The notes: generated by a model not told the origin, from the letters alone. Shown: positions 47,471 through 59,020, counted from the stretch's first letter. The stretch is 64,000 nucleotides of DNA from Sternotherus odoratus (GCA_032164245.1 JAVMKO010000003.1:36393390-36457389), one strand, 5' to 3'. Numbers and translations are program-made.

Positions 47471-49880
47471 TTCTCCCTGGTGGGTGAGTAACTGGCCACT
47501 GCGAACTTGCTGTTAAATACTCAATACAGTTCCAGATGTTAGGTAAACATCTGGGATGTTCAAAATCTATTTCTTATGTTTGTGTGTGCTTAAATCTGGG
47601 TGTGCAGTTTTAGATAGAGCACACTTACTTGCATAAAACTTACCAGACTTAATTGCTGTGTTCCTAATGATTTATTCCTAATGCCGCCTGGAGTGAAATA
47701 GATAATTTGCCCCTGTTGAGGGTTCTGAAAACTCTGGGTAACAGAATGATAAATTGTATTATATGTTCAACCACTAAATGGCACTGTGTATAAAATACCT
47801 TTATTTAAGCTAATTGTGGCCACGGGACTCTTGTCAACAATGGGAAGGTTTCCCTCTGCTCCCGTTGACTCCTCTCCTTCCCTGAGCTTTTCATCCTCCT
47901 CAACACCACAGGGACTGTGTGACCAGAGGTGGGACACATCTACAGTGTCCCTGGAAGCCTCATCAACATACTTCTCTGCCTCCCTTAGCTCCTCCAGTTC
48001 CTCCACCCTGGTCTCTGAGGGCCAGGAGCTCCTTGCACCAAATACACACACATGCCTTATGTTTTTTTCTGTATTACTGCTGTCCAGGTTATCCCCACCC
48101 ATTGAGCATCTGCTTTTGAATTATTTTTTAGAAATATCAGGCTGGATTGGATTAAAATGAATTACTATTTTGGGTCTATATGTCTATTTTTTCTTGGCTC
48201 CTTGTTATAGCTTCTGTGCCTTCATATGTGTACAATTGAAGATTTTTTTTATTCTTTTTACTAGAATCCCTTTTAGTAATACAATTCTGAAAAGAGGGCT
48301 ATTTAAGTCCAATTTTCCCAGCCAGCCTGTAACCGTGGTGAAGATGTTGAGAGAAGGGAGTAGTCCTCGGTCTCCATCTTACATGGGTGAAAAAACTCCC
48401 ATGGTTCCAAATCCGTAAACTACAACAAATCTACCTGCAGCTATATACACTGTCTTCTCTTCCCTTTCCATTAAGCTATTACACATCTGCCAGACATGAG
48501 GTCGATATATGCATTCCATACTCTTTTTCTAGGCACTTAGCAGAGAGGGTAACTTGAATACCATTAGCCCACTTGTGCAAGGGATAGAGTCTCTCAGTAA
48601 TAATTTCAAAATCAGGTGAGTAGATAATTATTCTGAGAATTCCAAGCAAGCAATGCCTCCTGCACCAGCACTTTCCCTGCACTATACAATCTCTAAGTTA
48701 TCTCTACTTAACAAAATTGCATTGCAACTATGGAGCTAACTATAAAACCACTGCTGTTACTCATGCAAACTGTACATGCATGCCCTCTGGAATGCTGATC
48801 TTGCTGAAAGATGTGCAAAAGCCTATTTTTTTGGCTAAGCATCTGAGGATAGAGCACAGTTCCGGAATAAATGATCTTCATGAACTGGCTTCAGGTTAGG
48901 CTGTTTTAAATCTACAGGTAGCAGGAAAGTATGAGGTTTGCCATATTCCCCTGAAGTTCTTTGGGCCATTTTTGTTTGTTTGTTTTGTTTTGAGATATTC
49001 TTTCACATGCAACAGGGCTGGGCACCATATAAGTAACATCATATTAATTTCCTCAAGCTTATTGTGGATCTGAAGACTGACTGGACTTCTAGATTGAATC
49101 TTATGTTGCTGCTGTGTATATAGTTGCATGATGATGTATGCCTATGTCTTCACTCTTGTCTCAAATATATTCATGTTGAGGGCCTGATTCTCCATTCACT
49201 TATGAGGCTATAAATCTAGATTAACTGTGGAAATCAATGGCATTACAGCCAGCATAAAATTGGTATGAAAAGAGAATCAGGTAGTGGATTCTTAAATTCA
49301 GATACTACGGGTTCTCACCGTGATTTCTGGTGTCATGTCCCCAGAACATGAAGTAAAGATGTGATAGTTTAAGTCACAATCTGCAAATTACTTGACCGAA
49401 ATAATAAAGTACTTACTGTACAGTATAGCATTTCTCTTAAAATATAATTTGAGAAACCCACTTCCTGTTATGAAAAGAACCAAACATAATTTACACCGAC
49501 ACGGTACAAGATTCAAGATAACAAAAGGAATCTAAGAAAGTCAAAAGAACAGAGGAGTCAAAGAAATTATCATTGACAAAGCAAGCCAACCCTTTTAAAA
49601 GAACTGGAAGCAGGTGGAAGCTGCCCAAGAAATAATAGAGCATACAATGAAACAAAGCAATATGTACTCTCTGAAAGAAATGATATAAGCTGATGATGAA
49701 AATTAGTCTAAAGGAATCACAACTCACAAGCAGAGACCAGGCCAACTACTACTTTTTTCTTGTACAAGGCAATGAAATGGGTTACTCTAATATACATCAT
49801 AAACCCAGATATTTAAAGGCATTAGGTGATGCAACCTTGAATGGAGCAACACCAAAAGTCTCCTTTTCAAAAGTGACTTG
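47471..49880. other. non-coding stretch
   Basis: The overlapping frames on both strands at 47767-48160 are typical of chance stop-free sequence; nothing recognised. Confidence 0.45.
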
Positions 49881-50045
49881 GGCCACGTCTACATAGTCCA
49901 TAGCAGGAAGCCTTCCTAGCTTGGGTCAGCAGACTCAGGATAGTGGGGTCAGGATAGTGCTCCAGAAATAGCAGTGTAGACAGTGCTTCTAGTTGAGGCT
50001 TGGGCTCTGAAGTTGAGGTGGGCTTCGAAGCCCAAGCTCCTAAGT
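49881..50045. mobile_element. partial DNA element of the TCTACA-end group
   Basis: GGGCCACGTCTACATAG opens a block with internal GCTTGGG/CCCAAGC inverted motifs, similar to the 24105-24399 element. The right end was not located. Confidence 0.3.
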
Positions 50046-51640
50046 CAATTAGGCATCACAACAGTAAGCAGAGTAAAGTCTTATCTCGAAAAAAACTAGC
50101 TGTAATTTTTATATCTACAGCTACACAATAAACAGTGCAAATATACAGAATACCATCCTTCAAGCACTGTGGCATTAATGCAAGTGTGAAGCTTTGGGCT
50201 TTTAAAACATTAATTCCTCTTTGATTTTACTTTTAGACCTAGATCACTTGGGCTGCTTTAAGCTATGAGAACAATATTTTTGTTAAATACAATATAGCCA
50301 GGGCAACTACCCACCCACCCAGAATTCATAACGGGCCCTGGCAAGAGCACTCATTACCACAGTCTACACCACTTAAATGGGTGTTCCTCTGCACAGTGGG
50401 TGTGTTGCACTCTATAGCCAGTGAGCAGGCAACAACTTAGTTCCACAATCTCCTGTTAATGTATGATTTTATTTGTATGTAGAAGGGAGCCCTCATGCGA
50501 GTCACTATACAAAAACTAAGTAACAGACCCTGCCCCCTGCGATGTACAGTCTAAGCAAAAGGGAAGAAGTACCAATTATACAGTGTGGGTGAGATTTTGT
50601 GCAGTGCCTCTTTGAGCTACAACATGGAACTTGCAGCCCAGGAGAATGGGAGATTGAGATGGCTTTAAATCACCTTTGCCACCCTTCTCATCTTGGGCTC
50701 CTTCAGGGTCTGAAGAGGCTCCTGGCATAACTTAAGCCCCCTCCGCCCCCACTCTCTAAGTTATAACAGCTTCCCTGGGCTGCCCAGTGGGTTGCAATTC
50801 TGCTCCAAAGTCTCCCCAACACTGCCTGATGCAGCCCACCCCTATGCGCATCCCATATACATGATCTTGTGATTAGCTTCCTGGAATCCAGAACTACATC
50901 TGTCTTTTAGCAATGCCTGTGTGGGGAAAACTTCCCCTGGCTACAAGTAGGCTTTTAAGACTTCTTTCTGCTGCTTTCGCCCTCTCACCCAGCATAAAGA
51001 GCCTAGAATGAAAGTGAGGATTTTGCTCTCTAAGTATATGATCACTGGTCAGTTTGGCACTACTTCTGTGTCCCTGTTATGGTCACTTTCCACAAACATT
51101 CCGGATTTATGGATATCATAATTCACAAATGTTGTTGTTTAAAGTCTCACACATCAGTGTTTGCAATGTGACAGCAGTGGCATCACCATAGAAGCCTAAA
51201 GACTTTCACACTGGCAATTAGGGTCTCATCATTGTTTACACTTATTGAAAAGGAAGCACTATGGATCCACTAGTCATTTTACCCTCTTCTTGTTAGCTGT
51301 GCAGATTCAAATTAGGGCCTACGTGGACTGTAGACACAATCTTCTCCAAGTTGGTGAAAACAAATATCCCCTATGGACTGAGTAACTCTAAGCTGGTAGA
51401 AGACCTTCTTCCACTGTAAATGTCAGTTTTGAATACAGTACAATCAGAAAAGAGATATGAAACAAAACTCCCAGTTATGTGGGCCACTGAGTCATTACAT
51501 CATCATTTTGAAGTCCAGTTATGACCATCCTGAATCTGAAATGAGCAGAGTGATACAATGCAGCATCTGTAGTTGTTGATAAAAAGAAAAGTGATCACCA
51601 CAGTGTGTTGTGGTCTGAAAAGTGACAGCAGAATGGCATT
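50046..51640. other. non-coding stretch
   Basis: No gene recognised. Confidence 0.45.
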
Positions 51641-51839
51641 TATCTTCTCTGAAGAAAAGCTGTGTGTAATCTCAAAAGCAGGGCCGGATCAAGACCTTCA
51701 GAGACCCTAAACACTGAAAAGATTATGGTGCCCCCACCGCATATGTAATTCAAAATAAAAACAATACTATACCGTAAAATAAAATTTTATTTTTCAAAAT
51801 GACACGAAACTTACATGTATGCTGAAATTAAAATAGCTT

Positions 51840-52074
51840 CTTTCTAGATTTTCTGATTGCAAAATTCTGGATAAATTCATCGAAGCTGACTCGATGAAGC
51901 ATGTCCACTTCCATACACAATAGAGAAAGTGAATAAAGTCTGTCCTGACACGGGGTTGTTCTCTGATATTTTTAAAATTCTTTTCAGCTGAGAAAAAGAG
52001 CGTTCTGCTCTTGAGTAATCATCAACGTTAGAAAAATACACAATGCGATCTCTACATTTAGAAATACACATCAT
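51840..52074 (-). pseudogene. hAT transposase C-terminal remnant
   Basis: On the minus strand AERSFSQLKRI matches the conserved start of the hAT dimerisation domain. After a frameshift the next frame gives MLHRVSFDEFIQNF and AIRKSRK, the usual end of the protein. The frame break and stops mean no functional enzyme. Confidence 0.72.
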
Positions 52075-52342
52075 ATTCCATCTTTCAATATTGTGTCATG
52101 AAGATCAATGTGACTGAATTTCATATTTCCTGTTTCCTTAAACTTTGCATACATATAACAGTGGAACTGCCGTAATTCTCCACAGAGATTCATGTTCAAG
52201 TCAACAGGGTATGAGTTAACTAGCTTTTGGGAACCTTGTGAATACTGTTCATCAGATAAGTCCATATCATTTAGAAAAGAAAATCAACTTGATAATTCTT
52301 TGTACACTTCACCTCTCCTCTTCATATGAGCTTCAAGTGTAT

Positions 52343-52356
52343 CAATTATAGTGTAG
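52343..52356. repeat. target-site duplication of the PLE fold-back, left
   Basis: CAATTATAGTGTAG, identical to 52558-52571. Confidence 0.9.
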
Positions 52357-52394
52357 AATCAGAGAGGTAGCCGTGTTAGTCTGGAATAGCAGAG

Positions 52395-52557
52395 GTAACA
52401 AAGAGTCCTGTGGCACCTTAAAGACTAACTAAAGTATTGGAGCATAAGCTTTCGTGGGCTAATACTGCTTGCATCTGACGAAGTGGGTATTAGCCCACGA
52501 AAGCTTATGCTCCAATACTTTAGTTAGTCTTTAAGGTGCCACAGGACTCTTTGTTAC
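52395..52557. repeat. inverted repeat, 71-bp arms
   Basis: Arms 52395-52465 and 52487-52557; the centre holds GCATCTGACGAAGTGG. Confidence 0.95.
52475..52512 (+). ncRNA. hammerhead-ribozyme-like core in PLE fold-back
   Basis: CTGACGA (52475-52481), GTGGG/CCCAC helix II, GAAA (52499-52502), then GC-TTAT-GC helix III and TC before the expected cut. This copy keeps the canonical CUGANGA that the other copies have lost. Helix I pairing next to the core is poor. Activity is not shown. Confidence 0.5.
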
Positions 52558-52571
52558 CAATTATAGTGTAG
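52558..52571. repeat. target-site duplication of the PLE fold-back, right
   Basis: CAATTATAGTGTAG, matching 52343-52356. Confidence 0.9.
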
Positions 52572-53170
52572 TAAGTAGATACGTGAAATTTGTCTTTAGG
52601 ATTCAATGCTGTTTCTGTTGCACTGCTATCATTTCCTTGTTTTTTCCTGATTTTTCTTGCAGGACTGGGCTTCTTTGTAGTTAGTATCAGGCAAGATATC
52701 TTTTGATATGTCTTCATATCTTTTGAAATCATTCCTCAAAGTGTGTAAGTGGTCTGCTAATGATTGACAGAGGTCTGCATATGTTTTCAAATCCAATTCT
52801 TTTTCTTGAAGAGCATAATTTGTGTGGTAAAAGTGTCAAATTTCATTCCACGTGGTCAATGTGAATACAAACACTGGTTCTTGCATCTTGTTTGCAATGT
52901 TTCCTGCCTCTCATATAGTTTCTCCCTTTTATGATTGATCTTCAGCTATACTTTCTAATGCAGCCACAATCTTTGAGTAGGAATCCAGAATTGCACTTGT
53001 CTTTTTTTTTTTTTTTTGGTGCCCCCTGCTTTGCTGATGCCCTAAGCATATGCTTAGTCTGCCTAATGGGTAATCCAGCCCTGCTCAAAAGCATGTCTCT
53101 CTCACCAACAGAAGTTGGTCCAATACAAGATATTACCTCACACCCCCCAACACACACTTGTCTCTCACTC

Positions 53171-53899
53171 TTTACCTGAGCAGAAGTGTTCTCTGTGTAT
53201 TCAGAGTCATTTCTACTTAGTTGGCTGACGATGACAAAAAAAATGGTTACTGCTATTTTTCCCTCAGTGCTGCAGAACCAGTGCAGGAAGTTCTCTGGAT
53301 TTTGTTCTGGCTTGTTCATCATTAAGAGAGTAATTATTTTAATAGGAGTTGGATCAGGCATTATGTTCCCATTTAAATCTGTATCACTGGTGCTAATATG
53401 TGAAGAAAAGAAAGAACAGGGCTTGGCTTAGAATTCTCAAGTGAGTTTTTAGGACTGGAAGTTCAAAAAATATCTTTACTTGTACAGCAAGCAAATTTGA
53501 TCTAACAGTCACTCAGAAACAAAATAAAAGTGGAACCCTCTAGCTATAATGCCATTTGTATGGAGTAACTTTTCAGAAGAGAACCATGACTTTTATGTAT
53601 ATATACTAGTTTTGCTGGGAGACACTTTCTCAAATAGCTGCTTTGAGCTTAGTGATTCATTTAAATATAAGATTTTTTTTTAATTTATTTTTTTTATGAA
53701 CGTGAGTTCTCCACATTTCTGTGCTGCAGAACACTGTGACTGTGCTGGCCTATTGTGCTGAAGTCCCCAGGCCTCGCCTCAGAAGGGCCAAGGTACCTTT
53801 TTGGTAGGATAGAGTGACAAATGCAGCCTCAAGGGAAGGTTTCCATGCTTCTTTCCTGCCTGACCTGGACATACACATCCATGAAAATATTAAGACCAG
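53171..53899. other. non-coding stretch
   Basis: No gene recognised; T-rich run near 53670-53695. Confidence 0.45.
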
Positions 53900-54332
53900 A
53901 ACTGGACACAAGCTAAGGCCCCACTTGTGCTAAGAAGAGTGAGACAATTATCTCCCGATATGCCATGAATTAGCCTTCTTTGCAACTGCATCACTTAGTT
54001 GTTGACTTGTTCAATTTGTAACCCATTATAACCCCCAGATTCTTCTTTTGCAGAACTTCTGACTAGCCAGTTATTCCCCATTTTGTAGTTGTCCATTTGA
54101 TATTTTTTTGCTTCCTTAGTGTAATACTTGTTTGAATTTCATCCTGTGGATATCAGACCAATTCTCCAATTTCTCAAGGTTGTTTTGAATTCCAATCCTT
54201 TCTTCCAAACTGCTAGCTAAGAACCTCTCTACTCCATCGTCCAAGTCATTAAAGAAAATATTGAATAGTATTGGACCCAGGATATACTCTTGCAGGACCT
54301 CACTAAATACATCCCCCTCACACATACACTTG
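53900..54332 (-). mobile_element. CR1 LINE fragment, reverse transcriptase region
   Basis: The minus strand reads GPILFNIFFNDLDDGVE (the CR1 palm segment before the catalytic block) and then IQNNLEKLENWSDIHRMKF. The FADDT-like catalytic segment expected between them is missing, replaced by a short gap. This copy is separate from the one that starts at 54340. Confidence 0.78.
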
Positions 54333-54552
54333 TACAGGGAACCATTAACATAAGAACAGCCCTACTGGGTCAGATCAAAGGTCCATCTAGATAGTGGCTA
54401 GTGCCCCAGAGGGAATGAACAGAGCAGGTAATATCAAGTGGTCCATCCTGTGTCACTCATTCCCAGCTTCTGGCAAACAGAGGCCAGAGACACGATTTCT
54501 GCCCATCCTAGCTAATATCCATTGATGGATCTTTCCTCCATGAATTTATCTA

Positions 54553-54856
54553 CCGTATGTTCCGGCGTATAGGACGACGGGGCGTATAAGATGACCCCCG
54601 AGTTTTCCAGTAAAAAAACGGATTACAAAAAAAGAACAAAAAACCACACACAAAAAGCGCGTGCGCCCCGCTCTCCCGCCCCGCCGCGGGTGGGCTGCTG
54701 GGAGTGCCCCGCTCTCCCGTCCCCGCTGCGGGCGGGCTGCTGGGAGCGCGCCGCTCTCCCGTCCCCGCCGCGGGCGGGCTGCTGGGAGCGCGCCGCTCTC
54801 CCGTCCCCGCCGCGGGCGGGCTGCTGGGAGCGCGCCGCTCTCCCGTCCCCGCCGCG
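54553..54856. mobile_element. partial MITE-like element with 42-bp minisatellite
   Basis: Starts after TA with CCGTATGTTCCGGCGTATAGGACGAC, similar to the left end of the element at 11976. An A-rich run and a GC-rich array follow. The matching right terminus is missing: the array runs straight into CR1 sequence at about 54857. Confidence 0.65.
54660..54856. repeat. 42-bp GC-rich minisatellite, about 4.7 copies
   Basis: The unit contains CGCTCTCCCGTCCCCGCCGC and GGGCGGGCTGCTGGGAGC. Because 42 is a multiple of three, every frame stays open and gives false repetitive proteins on both strands. Homologous to the 43-bp array at 12111-12310. Confidence 0.92.
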
Positions 54857-56985
54857 GTTGAAAAGCCCCAGTCTTATTAATTTCTCCTCGTACAGAAGTC
54901 TTTCCATACCCTCTAATCATTTGGTCTTTTCTGAACATTTTCCGATTCCAATATATCTTTTTTGAGCTGGGACAACTACATCTACATACAGTATTCCAGA
55001 CATAGATGTGCCATGGATTTATATAGAGGCAATATGATATTCTATGTCCTATTATTATCTACCCCTTTCTCAATTTTTCCCAGCATTCTGTTTGCTTTTT
55101 TGACTGCCACTGCACATTGAGTGGATGTTCTCAGAGAACTATCCTCAGTGACTCCAAGATCTCTTTCTTGACTGGTAACAGATAATTTAAACCACATAAT
55201 TTTATATGTACGGTTGGGATTATGCTTTCCAGTGTGTATTATTTTGGATTTATCAACATTAAATTTAATCTGCCATTTTGTTGCCTAGTCACCCAGTTTT
55301 GAGAGATCCTTTTGTAGTTCTTTGCAGTCTGCCTGGTCTTAACTATCTTTAGTAATTTTGTATCATCTTCAAATTTTTCCACCTCACTGTTTACCCTTTT
55401 TCCAGATCATTTATGAATATGTTGAATAGGACTGGTCCCAGAACAGACGACTGGGAACACCACTGTTTACCTCTCTCTATTCTGAAAACTGACCATTTAT
55501 ACCTACCCTTTGTTTCCTATCCTATTCATAAGAGTACCTTCCTTCTTGTCCCGTGGCAGCTTACTTTGTTAAGAGCCTTTGGTGAGGGACCTTGTCAAAG
55601 GCTTTCTGAAAATCTAAGTACACTATATCCACTGGATCCACTTGGTCCACATGCTTGTTGACCCCCCTCAAAAAATTCCAGTTGATTGGTGAGGCATGAT
55701 TTCCCTTTACTAAAACCATGTTGACTCTTCCTCAACAAATTATGTTCATCTAGATGTCTGACAATATTGTTCTTTATTATAGCTTCAACCAGTTTGCCCG
55801 GTACTGAAGTCAGGTTTACAGGACTGTAATTGCCGGGTCACCTCAGAGCCCTTTTTAAAAATTGGTGTCACATTAGCTATCCTCCAGAGACATCTGGTAC
55901 AGAAGCTGATTTAAATGATAGGTTACAGACTAGAGTTCATAGTTCTGTATTTTCACATTTGAGTTCCTTCAGAACTCTTCAACGAACACCATCTGGTCCT
56001 GGTGATTTATTACTGTTTAGTTTATCAATTTGTTCCGAAACCTCTTCTAATGATACCTCAGTCTGGGACAATTCCTGAGATCTGTCACCTAAAAAGAATG
56101 GCTCGGGTTTGGGAATCTCCCTCACACCCTGAGCCATGAAGACCAATGCAAAGTTTCTCCACAATGGCCTCATCGTCCTTGAGTGCTCCTTTAGCACTTT
56201 GATCATCCGGTGGCCTCACTGGTTATTTAGCAGGCTTCCTGCTTCTGATGTACTTAATAAAAAAAAAATGTTGTTACCTTTTGAGTCTTTGGATCCTAAA
56301 ATTCTTTTTTGGTCTTCCTAATTGTATTTTTTACACTTCATTTGCCAGTGTTTGTGCTCCTTTCTATTTTCCTCACTAGAATATAACTTCCACTTTTTAA
56401 AGGATTCCTCTCACTGCCCCTTTTACTTTGTTGTTTAGCCACAGTGGCTCTTTTTGGTTCTCTTACTATGCTTTTTTGATTTGGGGTATGCGTTTAAGTT
56501 GAGCCTCTATATGGTGTCTTTAAAAAGTTTCCACACAGCTTGCAGGGATTTTACTTTTGGCACTGTACCCCTGTAATTTCTGTTTAACTAGCCTCATTTT
56601 TGTGCAGTTCCCCTTTCTGAAATTAAATGTGACAGTGTTGAACCACTTTGTTTTTCCTCCCACTGGGATATTAAATTTAATTATATTATGGTCACTATTA
56701 TCAAGTGGTCCAACTATATTCACCTCTTGAACCTGATCGTTTGCTCCACTTAAGCCTAAATCAAGAATTGCCTCTCTGGTGGTTTTCCAGGACCATCTGC
56801 TCCAAGAAGCAGTCATTTAAGTTGTCAATAAACTTTCTAGTGCACCCCTTTTATTACTTTAAATAGCACTGGTATATAAACACTTCAAAAACGTGTGTCC
56901 TTTTAGCTGTGTGCCATTACACAATGTAATTGAATGGGACACTTTTTTATTTGACTCTTTCTGATCAGACCCAGCCTATATTTTA

Positions 56986-57979
56986 CAGTGGCGGACCGTG
57001 CATTTCACACCTAGGCCTTCAGTAGTGCTCCGTCTGAATCAATTCACCCCTCAATAACTATTTTATGGTTATAAAAATCATCTTATTATGTAGAAATACA
57101 GTATAAAGATTAGGGGTGCACAAGTCTTCTACTACTGCAGCTACAGCTGCGACACCCCCCCCCCCCCAAAAAAAAAACAAACATCAATAATATCCTCATA
57201 AACTCGCAATATTATTTAGGAAAAAAGCAACATTTTACTCACCAAAAATTCGGATTATTTGTACACAAAATCCATCCTCCTCTGACTATCCAATCAACGG
57301 GTGTGAATACGGTGACGTTGCCTTACGCCTGCTAGAGGGCCCTGGTGTCACCAACTTAAAATCTGATTGGTTAAAGCAACAGTTTAATCGACATTTTTTT
57401 CTGTTAGAGGGCCCGCAGAACGGATTGTGAAGGCCTCCAGGCAGACATCTTTGACTTTGACCCTGCCTAGCAACAAATGATGGCTGAAATGTGATTGGTT
57501 AAATGCTTTAATATGAAAATACATGTCTGGAAGCAGCACAACCAATCAACGGGAAGCAGCACAACCAATCAACTATCCAATCAACGGGTGTGAATACGGT
57601 GACGTTGCCTTACGCCTGCTAGAGGGCCCTGGTGTCACCAACTTAAAATCTGATTGGTTAAAGCAACAGTTTAATCAACATTTTTTTCTGTTAGAGGGCC
57701 TGCAGAACGGATTGTGAAGGCCTCCAGGCAGACATCTTTGACTTTGACCCTGCCTAGCAACAAATGATGGCTGAAATGTGATTGGTTAAATGCTTTAATA
57801 TGAAAATACATGTCTGGAAGCAGCACAACCAGGGGAAAAGCTATGAAAGGAAGCGGACAGACCATTTGGAAATATTTAATAAGTATTCATGGACAAAATA
57901 TAATTAACATCAGTCTGTGATTCAGATATTTTCTTAGGCCAGTAGAGAAGGCCTTGCAGGCCCTGACGGCCCACCACTG
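56986..57979. mobile_element. non-autonomous hAT element with internal duplication
   Basis: 994 bp, flanked by an exact 8-bp ATATTTTA (56978-56985 and 57980-57987). The ends are inverted repeats: CAGTGGCGGACCGT on the left, CAGTGGTGGGCCGT inward from the right. It carries a near-perfect 287-bp tandem duplication and no transposase. Confidence 0.92.
57286..57840. repeat. 287-bp tandem duplication inside hAT
   Basis: The block from CTATCCAATCAACGGGTGTG at 57286 restarts at 57573. The copies differ only at a few bases (for example CGACATTTT against CAACATTTT). A smaller duplicated GGAAGCAGCACAACCAATCAA sits at the junction. Confidence 0.92.
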
Positions 57980-57987
57980 ATATTTTA

Positions 57988-59020
57988 CCATTTTCCATTC
58001 TCTTGTCCTCACTGGGACATAGAGATTCTCTATTAATAGATCCTTCCCTAAGGGATGTCCGAACCATGTTTTCTTCCACACCAGTTGTACATTGATAACC
58101 AATTGTACATCCACTTTTATAGTAACTTCATTTAGACCACATTTTCCTAGTTTGCTTATGAGAATGTCATCTGCGACTGTGTCAAGATATAGTACGTCTA
58201 CAACTTCTTCCCCACCTAATAGGCCGGTAACCCTGTCAAAGAAAAATAGGTTGATTTGGCATGGTTTATGTTCTTGGCAAATCCACGCTGGTTATAACTT
58301 ATAACCCTATTGTGCTCTAGGTACTTATAAATTAATTGTTTAATAATTTGTTCAAGTCTTTCCACATATTGAAATTAGACTGACTGGTGTAAGGTTTTGG
58401 GGTCATCGTTGTCCCCCTTTTTAAAGATAGTTACTATGTTTTTTTTCTTTTCCAGTCCTCTGGGGCCTCAGCCATACTCCATGTGTTTTCAACTATAATT
58501 GCTAAAGGTTCCAGATTGCTTCAGCTAGTTCCCCTGGTCTGCAGGGGGAGGAGGGGGGGCACTGTCAACAGAAGATACGCAACTTCAGCTACAAGAATAG
58601 CTGAAGTCAACATTTCTTAGGTCGACTTACCTGGCCATCCACACAGCGGCGAGTCAAACGCAGCCACTCCCCCGTCGACTCCGCTTCTGCCTCTTGTGGA
58701 GGCGGAGTTCCAGAATCGATGGGGAGCATGCTCAGGGATTAATTTATCGCATCTACACTAGAAGCAATAAATCAGTCCCCAATAAATCAATCACTGCCCG
58801 CCGATCCAGCGGGTAGTGTAGACGTACCCTTAGAGTGCATTTCATCAGGCTGTGCTGACTTAAGTGCATCTATCTTGTGTAAATATTCTTTCACCTGTTC
58901 TTTCTCTATTCTGGCTTGAATTCCTTCTCCCTGGTTGTTAACATTAATTGTGTTAAGCATTTGGTCACAATTAACATGGGCTATAGAACTTCCCCAAAAT
59001 CCAATCTTGATTTGAAACTG
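57988..59020 (-). mobile_element. CR1 LINE fragment interrupted by a DNA element
   Basis: The minus strand shows YLEHNRVIS and RGFAKN, then TGL and VVDVLYLD, then ADDILISKLGKCGLNEVTIK, near 58090-58390. Beyond the inserted element, KEQVKEYLHKIDALKSAQPDEMHS (58840-58930) is the start of the CR1 reverse transcriptase region. Stops and frameshifts abound. Confidence 0.78.
58531..58829. mobile_element. small foldback-rich DNA element in CR1
   Basis: The right end GTGTAGACGTACCC has the TCTACAC core shared with the elements at 23789 and 24105. The left end CCCCTGGTCTGC is weaker. Internal inverted motifs include CAGCTACAAGAATAGCTG and TCGACTCCGCTTCTG-like pairs. It splits the CR1 at 57988-59020. 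The left boundary is approximate. Confidence 0.6.

Larger units (their letters stand above)
52357..52557. mobile_element. miniature fold-back PLE insertion
   Basis: The left end is the PLE 3' terminus (AATCAGAGAGGTAGCCG). Then 52395-52465 and 52487-52557 are perfect or near-perfect 71-bp inverted repeats of the PLE tail around a 21-bp centre. A single 14-bp target duplication brackets the whole, so it entered as one unit. There is no coding sequence. The right arm lacks the terminal 38 bp that the left arm has, as in the large PLE at 59843-63652. Confidence 0.93.
51679..53083 (-). mobile_element. hAT transposon with transposase remnant
   Basis: A 1,405-bp element with an exact 8-bp duplication CTCAAAAG (51671-51678 and 53084-53091). 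The ends are inverted repeats: CAGGGCCGGATCAAG on the left, CAGGGCTGGATTACC inward from the right. The minus strand keeps a transposase C-terminal remnant at 51840-52074. A 201-bp PLE fold-back has inserted at 52357-52557. At the right end a T-run precedes GGTGCCCCCTGC, and GGTGCCCCCACC occurs near the left end. Confidence 0.9.
51641..53170. mobile_element. old repeat tail split by a hAT insertion
   Basis: 51641-51678 (CTCTGAAGAAAAGCTG...CTCAAAAG) and 53084-53170 (CTCAAAAGCATGTC, then CCAACAGAAGTTGGTCC and GATATTACCTCAC) join into one block once the hAT and its 8-bp duplication are removed. The joined block resembles another sauropsid repeat tail with a CTGAAGA...GAAA-like hammerhead layout, now decayed. 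Confidence 0.6.
54340..56850 (-). mobile_element. CR1 LINE, endonuclease to 3' end, degraded
   Basis: Read on the minus strand from 56850 downwards: the endonuclease end with NSDHNIIKFNIPVGGK near 56665-56712, where Ser-Asp-His is the catalytic triad end of AP-type nucleases. Then LNSNKSPGPDGV near 55987-56021, the start of the reverse transcriptase. Then YLDFQKAFDKVPHQRLL near 55570-55622, NIFINDLE-like sequence near 55400-55430 and a FADDT-like segment with Ala changed. The 3' end at 54340-54552 matches the fragment at 10673-10808. Stops and frameshifts are frequent. A minisatellite element interrupts it at 54553-54856, and about 300 bp of expected CR1 sequence is not seen there. Confidence 0.85.

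Noticed and set aside
47767..48160. Overlapping 111- and 124-codon frames on opposite strands
   Set aside because: Low-complexity Ser/Glu composition, mutual antisense overlap and no recognisable domain.
52942..53361. 139-codon minus-strand frame
   Set aside because: It crosses the end of the hAT element and the old repeat tail, so it is chance read-through of repeats.
54546..54965. Repetitive 124- and 130-codon frames
   Set aside because: A 42-bp repeat keeps every frame open on both strands; the apparent repeat proteins are artefacts.
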